Source: Blasia pusilla
Lineage: Eukaryota; Marchantiophyta; Marchantiopsida; Blasiales
Assembly: GCA_050084515.1 (NCBI GenBank)
Contig: CM114272.1
Span: forward strand, 2,418,001 to 2,482,000
DNA: 64,000 nucleotides
Reading direction: 5' to 3'
Below, piece by piece: positions 36,174-47,022 of this stretch (within the stretch, counting starts at the first letter, position 1; each line of letters starts with the position of its first letter). The notes beneath the pieces are model-generated. The model saw only the letters and a program-made list of their open reading frames with translations, made no database searches and was not told the origin of the DNA. A program made the translations under genes and the position numbers.

Positions 36174-36802
36174 CCGAATGTTGGGTAGAAGAAAGAGAAA
36201 TTGGGCTTTACAAAAATCCCCGTCAGTTTTTACTCAAATGTTCGATTTCAAATATTTTTCAATATTGTCGTAGATCGTGAAAGTGTGCACGCTGTGCAAC
36301 AAACAATGCGCAATTTGGAGTTGCGAGCAAAAAGTTATGGTCAATCTTGAAAAACTGCCATTGCTAGGCGACTTTTAGGGTTAAATTGTGCAAACCCTAA
36401 ACCAGCCGCCACACCGGCGGCGGCCATCGCCGCCATAGTCACCGTCAACCATCAACGTTCAACTTTCACCATCGATGGTCAAGCGTCACCGGTCAATGGT
36501 CAACGGTCAACCGTCACCGTCACCGTTCGTCCGTCACCATCAACGGTCAACCGTCATCGTCAATGGTCCACCGTCCGTTGTCCACCCTTGGTTGCCATTG
36601 CCATCGTTACGGACTGGAGGGTCTTCCACAACGTTCGTTGATTCTCGGACTTGCGTCGCCATCACGTACTTTGTTTTGACCGCCACCGTCATCAACCTAT
36701 GATGGCATATGATCTCCTATTATAGTGTTTGAGTTTTGATTTCCTGCTGCCATGTTGTGATTGGTAGCCGCTCAACGACGATCAGTTACCGTGCCGTGAC
36801 AC

Positions 36803-38070
36803 TGTCGTATAGTAAAATCAACCAGTGTGTAAACTCCTTCGTCATTAAGTGTTAGATAGAGTTTCATTAGTATTAAGTAAATTGGCTTAGAAAAAGGAGA
36901 TTCTTATGTTTAAACCTCTTTATGGTGCCTCTTTTATGTGGGCCCAACTTTAGGAAAAAGAGGTAATAAATAAAAGATGACTTTATAAAAGTAAAGTAGT
37001 TACTTTAATGAAAAACAAAAGTAGTCTTGGTTGGTGGCTAGGTTAGTTGGGGTAATTTGGAAAATATCATGTGGGTAAAAGAGGATATTTTGGAAGAGAT
37101 AAGAGGAAATCTACTTGTGTCAAAATGTGATTGGCTAAACCTTGAGAGGAAGCCATGTGGCACAAGATAAGATAAGCTCTATTTCGTACTCTTGTGGATC
37201 CCTTGTGAGTATATAAAGAGGAGGGACCTTCAAGGATTCATCACCTTCTATTCCATATCTTGAGTCTCTCGTGTCTCTCTTGAGTGTATGGCCTTGGGAT
37301 TGCTTGCTCTTCCAATGAGAGTGGATCACCCCTCTTGGGAGAGTAACTTGATCATGGTCTATTCTTCGAGAGGTTTCTAGAGTGTGGTTTGTGTGTGTGG
37401 GGGGGGATGAGAGGTTTGTCACCGTAGAGGAGTTTAGTCATACTAAAATAGCGGATGTTTTGGCTTGTTACTTTCCCAATGAGAGTGGATTATCCCTCTT
37501 GGGAGAATAACTCCGCCAAAACCCATTCTTGAGGAGAGTAGAGAATGTCATCAAGCATAGATAGGGGTGGAGCAGCCAGTGTGCCCGACTTTCCTTTCCT
37601 CAATCCTTACCATGTCAAGGTACTCTTTGTAGATAGGCACCTTTGGTTCACTCGCTATTTAGTTTATCACTTGGGGGGCGTTCATGAACCAGGTCATGCA
37701 ATCTCCAACTCCGGTGATTCTTCCTATCGTCACATATGGAAGGACATAGGATTGTACTTTGTATGTCCTTATATAGCGATCCATGGATGTCAATAGGCCT
37801 GGTCAAGTAGGGTTTAACACTAGTTGTGCTATCTTCCTTGTGTACAAACGTAAAATAGTTTATAGGGATTTTATAGTTAGGAATTTCGGGGTCCGATGTT
37901 ACGAAGAAGTGATCGCCTCTGCACTTCCATTTGTGATATCTGTCGTGAGAGAATGGAGAGTGTACATCATAATTTTGTATTGAAAAAGGAGAACTTATTA
38001 GAGAGTTCACCTTGCATCGACCGCATCTACCGCAGCGAGAAGGCCCGCCCTTGCTCGAAGAAAGATTCTC
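36803..38070. mobile_element. Unclassified 1.27-kb insertion in copy 2 leader
   Basis: The stretch is absent from the copy 1 leader at the same place and is flanked by GACAC at 36798-36802 and 38071-38075. It begins TGTCGTATAG and contains TATATAAAG near 37209 and a repeated segment (GAGAGTGGAT...CCCTCTTGGGAGA) at about 37320 and 37480. This looks like an LTR with promoter, but its right end lacks the usual CA. Small frames show no known domain. Confidence 0.55.
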
Positions 38071-38720
38071 GACACGACAACGCCCGTAGCCGCAACGCGC
38101 CGCCGATTGCCGCGCCGTGCCGCTCGTGGCCGCACCGCACTGTCTTGATCGCGGAGCCGCTCCGGCATTGTGGAGCAGAGTATGGGTGTATTGTTGATTG
38201 AGGAGGGTATGCCCCCGAGTGCCGCATCCCATCATCGAGGGCCGTGCCGTTCGTACCCGTTCCCTGCCGCCTGCAACGCCGCACCGTTCCACTGGAACTG
38301 CACCGTCTATCAAGGAGTTTTGAGCAACGTTAGTACGTGAGGAGTATGACTTGCTGATTGGAGGAGTTGTCTCCACGACCGAGTTGGGGTCGAGATTCGG
38401 AGTTGTTGAGGAGCAACATCGACATGTGTTCAGGTTATCCATTCTGGTCCTTTACCCTAAACGTGTGAGGGATTCTGGGTAGTTTATTTGGGGATATTGG
38501 GTGTGTGGATGCTGAGAGCATCATTTATAGATGTGATTTAGGGGACATAGACCTGAGTGGGATGTCCGGAGTTGAGGGTAGGTTGTCGATGAGATGATAG
38601 CTTGGTCGATTTTCCGCTTATTGCCGCACGTTATATGTCTCGGGGAGGGAGAGTGTAGATCGAGTGCCGCATGTTTGGGATGAGTGATTGAGGGATTACT
38701 CGCGAAGAAAGAGTGATCGG

Positions 38721-39384
38721 GTGAGAAAGGCACGAGGGTCATCACGGCGTCCGTTCGGGACTTTGAGAGGCGAGGTGGTGAACCCAAGAGTAGCTCTAGA
38801 GGTTTTACGCGGAGTGGCGTGAGGTTCCGAGGGTCTTCACTTCAGGGACCACCTCGACTTCCTCCTGTGTCATTGTCAGACAAGGGGGAGGGTGTAGAGG
38901 AATTTGTGAGCACATCGCCATACATTGTGAGTGGTCCTACCAGTTGGGCGTACGAGATGGACGACCGGGGTAGAGGACCGCGTAGGTTTTCAAATGCAGT
39001 AGGTACGATTGAGTTGCACGTTTTCATAGTAGAGTTTAGGAGTTGGTGCGACTCCCAACGGGCCAGGAACTCTAGAGAGTTCAACCCGTTTACAGCATGG
39101 AACGGTATGTTCCAGCATTTAGAGGGGGCACCCATGGACGATTACCATGAGTTTTCCCATAGATATGCCCAGGAGATTAAGGCATGGCGACTCTACTACG
39201 ATCCACACTATGTGTCATGGACGGAGCCGTTCCCAGATGAGGAGGAGTCAGGAGAGGCTACTTCCTCTTCAACTAGTGATGTTTTAGGAGGGGTCACTTG
39301 CATTGGAGCAGTTGCAACGTCTAGTCGGGTTTGTCCCAGGTTCAACCCCGTGGTTGAGTTCTTTGCTGAGTTGAGGAAAAGCTA
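38721..39384 (+). pseudogene. gypsy copy 2 gag, N-terminal half
   Basis: Open frame from about 38725 to the insertion point, with WAYEMDDRGRGPRRFSNAVG, FQHLEGAPMDDYHEF and SRVCPRFNPVVEFFAELRKS. It matches copy 1 gag. No clear initiating ATG is present; the frame is open from a stop near 38710. It is cut at 39388 by a solo LTR. Gag forms the particle shell in this class. Confidence 0.82.
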
Positions 39385-39388
39385 CCAA

Positions 39389-40419
39389 TGTCGCGACCCT
39401 CATAACCAAACAACACCAAATAGGCGCCAAGCAAAACATCAGAACTCAAAGGAACTCACGCTGCGAGGTTTGCGCTTTGGAGAGGCGTTTGGAAGAGTCT
39501 CTTGGAAAAGTCTAAGAGACGAAACGCGAAACAGAGTTGTGCGTTTCATGCATTAGTGGTCACAACCAGGAAACCTAGACCAAACGCGAGCCGAGACTTG
39601 AGATGAGTTGAGTCTTGGGAGGTTGGTTGCCAAAGAGGTGAGAACCAGTTTGGAACACGACTAGCGTTTGGGAGAATCTGACTGTGTTTAGGACCATAAC
39701 GTTGAGCTCCAAGATGCGTTTGGGACAAATAAGAGCGTGTTGGAAAGCTGATCTTGAGACGCTTCTAACGCACCAAAGATCTCAGCAAACGCATAAGTAT
39801 AAGCTGAGATATTGGCCGAAAACGATTGAGAGAGCAATCGGGTTGAGGGCCAATTGGAGAGGCCCGGGTGTCTTTTCCTAAATGTAGGGGGCCCCCGGAG
39901 ATCCTCAGAAGTACTAGTAAGGGAGGACCTTCCCCAAGATGTCTCGGGAAACGAAACCCCACTTTGGGCGCCAAACGGCGTTTCAGAGGCACGGGATGGA
40001 ACGGGAGTTTGGCGCGGAAAACCGAAACCCAAACCTGATCCAAGGGAGTGGACTTTGTACGCCACACTTGGATTCCAACCCGAGATTCACTTCGTGCAAG
40101 TCTTGGTGAGGAACTCATTGGATGTCCATCAGACAGTTGGAACCGCTAGGCGCGAAACGCCGTTTCAGGTTCCTGAACTGACCAGAAAGTCTGTCCCAAG
40201 TCTTTCGAGATTTTCCCGTGTTGTAAACCGCGAAACTAGGAAGGCTGAGCTTGATGAGAGTCCGAGATGAGAACTCGGAAAGTAACCCCGCTGATTGATC
40301 CAAGACCCGACTAACCAAAGTGCGTGTTTGGATGCAGATCAGCGTTGAGAGCGTGACCTAGTGAACGCGCGCTTCCGCAACAAACAAGATTAACGTTCAA
40401 GGAGAATAGGCGCACGACA
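39389..40419. mobile_element. Solo LTR nested in gag of gypsy copy 2 (1031 bp)
   Basis: Starts TGTCGCGACC and ends GCGCACGACA, with short inverted ends TGTCG/CGACA, and is flanked by the exact 5-bp duplication ACCAA at 39384-39388 and 40420-40424. Removing one ACCAA and the insert restores the gag reading seen in copy 1. Its internal frames (for example 39854-40270) have no recognised domain. It differs in sequence from the solo LTR in copy 1. Confidence 0.92.
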
Positions 40420-40424
40420 ACCAA

Positions 40425-41261
40425 GGGGTACGGACGGAAAGGTTGCAGAGCATCCACAACTTCTAGAGGCGCCCGGGTGAGAGTTTATGTGAGGCTTACA
40501 CTCGCTTGCGCCAGTTGATCAACGTCACTCAAGAGGTGACAGAGGCTCAGGCTATCCAGTCATGGTACGCGATGTTGCACCAGACCCTGCGGCCACGGGT
40601 GCGAGATGGGGTGCTTCTTATGAACACCTCCCCTACGTTGAGAGATGTTTTTAGGACCGCCAAGAACATTGAGCACAACATGGCGGAGGAGAGCGTAGCC
40701 ACCATGGGTTCTGGGCGAGAGCAGTCGCGATTGGCTGCACCACCTGTGCAGCAACGTGGACTCCGAGATAGGTCAACTGTGGCACCAGAAGCTCAAGGAG
40801 GATACCGGAAGCCCGTGGCATAGAGACCTGCGCCTTCATATGTGGCTCAACAACAGCCGCCTTCTATTACTTGTTGGTCATGTGGTGGAGCCCATCATCA
40901 GCGCCATTGCACTCGTCAGGGTCATGGACGTATGCCTCATCATGGAGGAGGAGATGGTGCTGCACCAGGAGGTTATCAGTGTGACTATTGTCAGAGGTAT
41001 GGTCATACACGCGCCAGGTGTTTCAGTTTACATCCTGAGTTATGTTCAGACCAAGGGCCAGAGAGGGCACTAGAGCAAGTAGCCGGTCCGGGTGGGCCTA
41101 GAGATCGTGCACAGGGTGGTCCCGTTGGGGGACGAGGAGCTGGAGTTGCCCGACAGGGTGGTGGAGCTGCCCATGGAGGAGGTAGAGTACCACCACCTAG
41201 ACGGGCCGAGGGAGACGCCAGATGTGAGGCTAGGATGGCTGCTCAGATACAGCACGTATAG
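40425..41261 (+). pseudogene. gypsy copy 2 gag, C-terminal half with two zinc knuckles
   Basis: The frame at 40506-40823 has EAYTRLRQLINVT (started further upstream) and NTSPTLRDVFRTAKNIEHNM. The frame at 40842-41261 has CWSCGGAHHQRHC and CDYCQRYGHTRARC, the second a perfect CX2CX4HX4C knuckle. A TAG at the end of the first frame separates them. The tail is Gly/Arg/Pro-rich, as in nucleocapsids. Confidence 0.85.
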
Positions 41262-41295
41262 GAGCAGATTGCTGCTATGGCATTGAGGTTACCTG

Positions 41296-42330
41296 ATGCC
41301 CGATCCGTGGCATCAACAATCATATGGAGCAGCTAGAGATGTGGAGGATCCTGGTTGGATGTGCGAGGTTGCCCAGATGGAGGCCGCCGCAGTTGTGACG
41401 GGTGGAGCAGCCGCACAGTTGAATCCACAACGAGGGGAAGCTAGAAAACAGATTAGGCTTCCTCAGTCTTTCACGTTGTCCAAAGCGATGAGGACCCCAT
41501 CGATGGGTCCTCATCAAAGTTCCTTGAGAGTTGGTGATGTTGTTGGTGTGCATGCACGGAGGGCGATGGGAGAAGCGAGTGCGACGACTCCTATTGTTGA
41601 TGCTCAAGAGGGGCATGTGTCGAGCACATTTTTGGGGGCGGCCACCGTTGTGTACGGCACTCCTTTATTTTCTGCTTTCGATGTTATGACGGTGGGGGGT
41701 ACGCCCGCCGAGGCTTTTCGGATGGCCGTGTTGTTATGTGAGCGCAGAGTTGGAGTTCCTGCATCACGTTTAGAGTTGATTGCAGAGGAGGTGATGGACC
41801 TGACCTTGGAGCGGATGCTCAGACCGTCCACGTCCGATTCATTGCAGGCTACGGCTGCTAGAATGGCGGAGATGCCCGCTAGACCCGCAATAGAGCGTGC
41901 CATGGCTTCTCTTGGTGTTGTGTTGCTGGATAACCAAGGAGAGGTCTTCCAGTTGGTGAGTCTTGGAGGTAGAGCTTTTAGTCCGCAGCGAGTCTTGTTG
42001 GATTCAAGAGCGCAACCCTTGATGTTGGGGAAAGCGTCATTCAGAGGATTGGGCTTGACGAGAGCCGATGTGGAGCGTTGTCCATTCCGGATACAGACAT
42101 CCTTGGATGGAGCGAGTACCACATAGTATATCACTCGCCAAGAGGTCGTGGTGAGGATTCGCCCGGGACATCCTACAGATGAGTCCATGGTGCACGCCAA
42201 GGCGATAGTGACTGATGCAGAGTCCTACGACATCTTGGTTGGTGGATCAGTGTTATACCCGATGGGGTTTTCCCTAGATTACTGGGAGGAGTCGGTCCCT
42301 CTGACCAGGATGGCAGTCAGGTGATGGGCG
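41296..42330 (+). pseudogene. gypsy copy 2 gag-protease linker and aspartic protease
   Basis: 276 codons open (41296-42126). The linker is conserved with copies 1 and 3 (HVSSTFLGAATVVYGTPLF), followed by the retropepsin segment. The active site reads LLDSRAQPLML, so the Gly of DSGA is Arg here, and a TAG at 42124-42126 cuts the protease before YDILVGGSVLYPMG, which continues in frame to about 42300. Inactive. Confidence 0.78.
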
Positions 42331-42388
42331 CCTTAGCTCATTACCCGTTCGATTCACAGGTGCAGTTATCGAGCAACGGCCAGGAGAG

Positions 42389-42718
42389 ATGGTGACCTTA
42401 GCAGCATTTGGCAGTGCCATCACTTGGCCTAGTGATTTGATTGAGGGACATATCCATGCAAAGGATACTCCCGTTCCTTACATTTCTATGGAGAGGAGTG
42501 TTATGATAGCTGCATCATTCCGTGGAGGAGAGGTGCCGTTGTGGGGCTCGACTGAGGAGCTTCGACGATTGGCAGATGAGCACGTGCAGACCACGTGAAG
42601 CAAAGCGTTTGCACCGAAGCGTGACAGGTCTGAAGAACCCGAGGTAGTAGGGAGTGCTACGATGACACCCTTGGATACCACATCCATTGTGTGGTGTATC
42701 CCAGGGGAGGGTATTTGA
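42389..42718 (+). pseudogene. gypsy copy 2 protease-methyltransferase linker
   Basis: The frame at 42389-42598 reads ITWPSDLIEGHIHAKDTPVP and FRGGEVPLWGSTEELRRLAD, conserved in all three copies and leading directly into methyltransferase motif I. I do not recognise its function. A TGA lies just before motif I. Confidence 0.65.
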
Positions 42719-43070
42719 GTGTTAGATCTCTTTGGAGGGATTAGCACCGGGTTAGCTGTTTTTTTGCAGACAGGAGTGCGAGTACAACAGTACCTGTATG
42801 TGGAGAGTGATGATGTTGCAAGGCGCGTCTCACTACGACATGTGGCGCAGTTACGCCTACGTTTTCCCGACTTATTGTCTGCGTCCGCAGTACATGTATA
42901 CCAGAGTTCCCTACCGAGGGATATTTTGTTGTTGGGGGCGCAGGACTTAGAGCGGGTAGGGACCATTGATTTGGTCATATCTGGTTGGCCATGTCAGGGC
43001 CAATCGAGTGTTGGACGAGGCAGCGGGTTGGCTGACACTCGGTCCAGGTTGTTTTGGGAGATGTTGAGGA
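42719..43070 (+). pseudogene. retrotransposon-borne cytosine methyltransferase, N-terminal half (copy 2)
   Basis: Contains motif I (VLDLFGGISTGLAVFL), the following helix (QYLYVESDDVARRVSLRHV) and motif IV (IDLVISGWPCQGQSSVGRG) with the Pro-Cys-Gln catalytic loop intact. This is the best-preserved N-terminal half in the window: one open frame through motif IV. It ends at EMLRIL, where the sequence switches to LTR-end sequence, so motifs VI to X are missing. Confidence 0.87.
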
Positions 43071-43078
43071 TCTTACTT

Positions 43079-43586
43079 TAAAGTAAGATCTAATCTCTCT
43101 CTACACAATCTCACACTATAATTGTCAAAGATGTGCACTCTCTCTCATGTCAAACCAAACCCACTCTCCTAATGAGAGGCTTGGATTACACTCACAAGGC
43201 AAGGGACCATAGTACCGCCGCCTCATGCCAAGAGGTTCAACAAAAAGAGAATGAGCTCTCAAGCTCTCTTTCCTTGGGATATATACCCCTCCCTTCTCCC
43301 AAACTCTCTCCATGGTAACCTATTCTCCCAAGTCACCTCTTTGGCTCTTGACCTGATGTAGGAGGTCAAAGGCCACTTACCAAAAATAGAAAGTCGATCA
43401 TATACTCAAAATGGTACTTACCTAAAATAGTAAGTTTCTCAATATGGCTCAAAATGAGCCAAAAAGAAGGGGAAACATGCTCAACCGGGGGCCTCAACAG
43501 GTGATCCTCGACCTCATAGGCTTGTTCTCCACTACTCTTGAAGACGCTCTACTAGATCTCACCGATCTATCCTAAAGGACGTGAGA
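43079..43586 (-). repeat. gypsy LTR block, 3' side of copy 3
   Basis: About 508 bp, nearly identical to 49436-49945 and 10988-11501, ending GGACGTGAGA. Its left end overlaps the copy 2 junction in a perfect 22-bp palindrome (GATCTTACTTTAAAGTAAGA plus TC). Two bases (GT) separate it from the TGTCGTGCG block at 43589. Confidence 0.82.
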
Positions 43587-43902
43587 GTTGTCGTGCGTAT
43601 ACACATCGCTACACAACATACATCGCTAACACTGAACACACACATAAACACGCACGATTCCATACTAACTCATGGCATCCAAACAAGGAGACAAGAAGTA
43701 CCAAAATATTTCCAATCGCTCCCCTAGCTGGTGGTTAGGTCCCTCTAACTCCAGATAGCCATCTATCCCTACCTACCATTACATACATCTCTTGGACGCT
43801 AAGAGCAAGAAGGCCGGGTGCTCATGTGGCCCCATCTTTAGTCGCCTTCCTGTCATCCATGTCAAAGAAAAATTCGGGATCAAAACCTACCTAGTATCTC
43901 CT

Positions 43903-44421
43903 CTATCTACATCTGGGACACATCCATCGTCCCCGAGGAACCCTAGTGAGAGGTGGCGTCAGACATGCCATATGCCAACCTCTTGAACAACCATCACAAA
44001 CTAGCATCGTGGCCGCACTACGGGTAGAACTACACAACATACAACGCAAGCCTGCAGGAACTACCGCTAAGCTCGGATCCATTGTACTATCAATGTTATG
44101 AAGGTGACATAGTGCACAATTACGCACATGGTCCTTCCATACCATACCATCGCGTCCCTCCACCACGAGAACACCGGATGGCAAAACGTCACGCACTCTC
44201 AGGATAGGACGCCCTGCAGTCACATCCAAAGTCGTCGCTGCCGTCTGCTGCAAGTAGACATAATCTCCCTGATGAAACCTATGGATAGTTGGTCGATAAC
44301 CACCACCCCGAATAGTCGCATACCTCAACGTATCCCGTTGTTGCGCAATCGCCAAGTTCTCGAACGCCATGGGCATCACTCTCTGAAATAATGAGCCCTC
44401 TGAGAACATGCTCGCACCCAT
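43903..44421 (-). pseudogene. gypsy copy 3 integrase C-terminal module and complete PHD finger
   Basis: 172 codons ending at a natural TAG. FHQGDYVYLQQ marks the integrase C-terminal module. The PHD finger is complete: CMLC, LVCDGCSRGWHMACLTPP, then GRWMCPRC, giving the C4HC3 ligand set at the usual spacing. The position is where other gypsy elements carry a chromodomain. PHD fingers commonly read H3K4 methylation state; that reading here is inferred. The frame itself is undamaged, but the element lacks gag. Confidence 0.85.
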
Positions 44422-44608
44422 ACATCTAGGTCATCAAGGTCTAGCACCTCACCAACATCTCAACGAATGGCCGCAGGTAAATCTGGCTTTGGTACTTGCT
44501 ACTTTATGGCAAGTACGGTTAAAAAGACGCTAAGGATGCCTGCCTGCTGAATCTGTATCCCATCGTCAACCATGGCAACTGGAGGTCCCAATCTCCTAGG
44601 TGACCTCT

Positions 44609-45556
44609 CTACAAGCCATACTTGCGTAAAACTCTCTTCACCGTGTGCACAACTCTCTCTGCTAATCCATCTGCCTCGGGATGATCTCGCGAAGTCGTGC
44701 GGTGGTCGATCAGCGTTTGATCACACAAGGCTTGGAACTCACCCTGAAACTCGGTACCCTGGTCTGTCAACACCTCAGCCGGTGCGCCATAATGACTCAG
44801 CACTATGTCAAGGAAGGCATAAGCTACTCCCTCACTTGCTTTGTCAAGAAATGCAACCAACTTGATCCACTTCAAGAAGTGCTCGACCATCACCAACACG
44901 TAAGGACTGTGACGCTCTGTCAAAGGCAAAGGTCCTGAAAAATCCAAACTCCATCTATATCCTGAGCCCATGATCGGTAATGGATGCCACTGTGGAGTCG
45001 GTGCATTGAACGATGCTTGGACCCAATCACACACCATGCACATGGCAACAAACTGCTGAACGTGAGTCTGCATGCCTCGCCACCAATACTGAATCTGGAG
45101 CAAGTTGTACGTCCGCTTCACCCCAAAGTGACCCAACTCCTCATGGGCATGCTGCACTAGTCGTGCTCTATGCAAAGGATGCAACACTACGCGTACTCTG
45201 CCATCCTTCCAAACCCTCAAAACATGTGTCCCCTCCCAACGGAACCGTCTGGCCCGCTGTAGGATCCGATCTTGCTCTCTAGCACCCACACTGCTCGCAA
45301 CGCTGCCAGTACGAAGGTACTCCAAGACTACTCCATCATTATGAATATCTCGGCCATCTGTCGTCTCCTCAGTGGGCTCGGGATCCAAGGACACTCCATT
45401 AGACCTCGCCATCGAAGTCTCCACACTCTGGCTCTCCATAGCTAACATGCCTAAATTGGCTGACCCATGCCATCCTGGCACCGACTCCTCATCACTCTCT
45501 CCATGCCATCGAGCTCTAGTCGCATCTCGCTGACTCAGGCATGGATTACGACTCAA
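44609..45556 (-). pseudogene. gypsy copy 3 integrase (zinc domain and catalytic core)
   Basis: 315 open codons. HEELGHFGVKRTYNLL plus CMVC give the HHCC zinc domain; WSLDFSGPLPL, VLTDQGTEF and EADGLAERV give the D, D, E catalytic residues. This is the most complete integrase in the window. It ends at a stop (KYGL) before the C-terminal module at 44421. Confidence 0.88.
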
Positions 45557-45966
45557 CCCATCTGCATCTTGGTTGAGCTCCCAAGTCTATGTACCACCTG
45601 AAAATCATACTCCTGCAACAACAGAGCCCATCTCGCAAGCTTCCCTGTAAGCTTGTCGGACTCCATCCACCACTTCAGTGGTTGATGATCAATGATGATG
45701 GTAAAGGGGTTGCCGAATAAATAACACCTGAAATGCGCGACAGCCCACACCGTAGCCAAGCACTCACCCTCATACGAGCTGTACTTTGCCTCTGCAGCGT
45801 TGTTCGAGTGGCTAGCGTAAGCCACCATGAACTCTCTACCCTCATCATCATGCTGGGTGAGCACCGCTCCAAGCCCCAACATGCTCCAATCTGGGTGCAA
45901 CTGGAAAGGACGCCCCCTGATCGGTCTCCTCAAGATGGGCGCAGACGCCAACCTGTCCTTGAGCAA
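45553..45966 (-). pseudogene. gypsy copy 3 RNase H domain
   Basis: 137 codons starting MLKDRLASAPILRRP and containing HPDWSMLGLGAVLTQ, YEGECLATVWAVAHFRCYLF and IIDHQPLKWW. The catalytic Asp, Glu and Asp positions are kept (the last is Asn in copy 1). It overlaps the integrase frame by 4 bp in another frame, so a small indel separates the two. Confidence 0.87.
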
Positions 45967-46104
45967 CCGAAATGCTCACTCCTGCTCATCCCCCCAGTGC
46001 CACTCGTGATCCACCTTGGTCAGCAAGGTCAGTGGCTTTGCAATCGAACTGAATCCCTTGACGTATTGCCGATAGAAGTTTGCCAATCCCATGAATGCGC
46101 GAAC

Positions 46105-47007
46105 CTAGCTCACATCGGTAGGGCGTGGAATGCGTGAGATAGCCTCTACCTTCGTTTGATGAACACCAAGGCCCCCTGGGTATATCGTATGACCCAAGTA
46201 CTCAATCTGGTTGTAGAAGAACTTGCACTTGCCTGGATGTAGCTTCAGCCCATGTAATTGCAATCGTCGAAACACCTCCTCTAGATGTCGCTCATGCTCC
46301 TCAACCGTGGCGCTAAAGACTACGATATCATCAATATAACACCTAGCAAAATCCAGACCAGCCAAGATCCTATCCATCACCCTCTGAAACTGAGCCGGGG
46401 CGTTCTTTAACCCAAATGGTAAGAACCGCCACTGGTAGAAATAATCCTTCCCGTGAGGATCGATGCCCCAAAATGCTGTCTTCTGCCTGTCCTCCAATCT
46501 GATAGGCAGCTGATGGTATCCGGCTCCCAAATCCAATAAATTGAAGACCTTTGCTTGACCAATTGCATCAAAGATCTCCTCAGGGGTGGGCATGGCATAC
46601 CTATCGGACTTTGTCTGCCGATTGATAGGTCGATAATCCCCACACATCTGCCTATCCGTCCATTTGCCATGCACATCCTTCTTGGCGGGCATGATAGTGG
46701 CAAATGCATACTCCCCATGCGACATCTCCACTAGTCTTGCTCTGACCAAGTCCTCGCTTCTACTCTAAATCAGAGCCCTCTCCATATCATTGTACCTATA
46801 GGGTCGTCGGAAGATTGGCGTATCACTCAACAACTCAATTTGGATCCCCAGTCCCTTCAACGTACCCAAATCCTCCATGCTAAACGCAAAGCAGCTCCTA
46901 TAACTCCTGAGGAACTGATGTATTTGGCGCCGCTCTCCTCCTGTCAACTTAGGGCCCATATTTGGCTCCCAAGTCTCCATCGTGACTACGGTAGGACTCT
47001 CCGACAC
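46105..47007 (-). pseudogene. gypsy copy 3 reverse transcriptase
   Basis: The frame at 46765-47007 covers the N-terminal approach, then a TAG, then 46105-46749 with GDYRPINRQTKSDRYAMP, DLGAGYHQLPI, FRxLPFGLKNAP-type sequence and RCYIDDIVVFS (the YIDD active site). Apart from the TAG the frame is continuous through the palm and thumb. It follows the methyltransferase without a separate start codon, as expected for a polyprotein. Confidence 0.9.
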
Positions 47008-47022
47008 GGGTATCGGTGGTTG

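Larger units (their letters stand above)
35830..38720 (+). other. gypsy copy 2 long 5' leader (interrupted)
   Basis: Reverse complement of the copy 1 leader. Shared landmarks are GAGAGAATG repeats, two GGAA-loop hairpins (36023-36039 and 36158-36173), a conserved TTTAGGGTTAAATTG stretch, and the ACCGTCAACC-type short repeats (about 36440-36590). No protein domain was recognised. The insert at 36803-38070 splits it. Confidence 0.7.
35794..43080 (+). mobile_element. Ty3/gypsy retrotransposon copy 2 (leader-gag-protease-truncated methyltransferase)
   Basis: Same family as copies 1 and 3 but on the plus strand. It has leader, gag, zinc knuckles, protease and only the first half of the methyltransferase; RT, RNase H, integrase and PHD are absent. 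It starts and ends with the same 33-bp chimeric sequence (35795-35827 and 43048-43080, 31 of 33 identical), made of methyltransferase sequence fused to the last bases of an LTR. Two foreign insertions lie inside (36803-38070 and 39389-40419). Non-autonomous. Confidence 0.85.

Noticed and set aside
37648-38442. 264-codon minus-strand frame
   Set aside because: It spans the junction between the insertion at 36803-38070 and the gypsy leader, so it joins unrelated DNA by chance.
39854-40270. 138-codon frame inside the solo LTR
   Set aside because: The solo LTR boundaries and target duplication explain this DNA; no known domain.
42478-42978. 166-codon minus-strand frame (similar ones at 41604-42200 and 48741-49247)
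   Set aside because: These are antisense shadows of the protease-methyltransferase segment; they recur in every copy because the sense strand is conserved.
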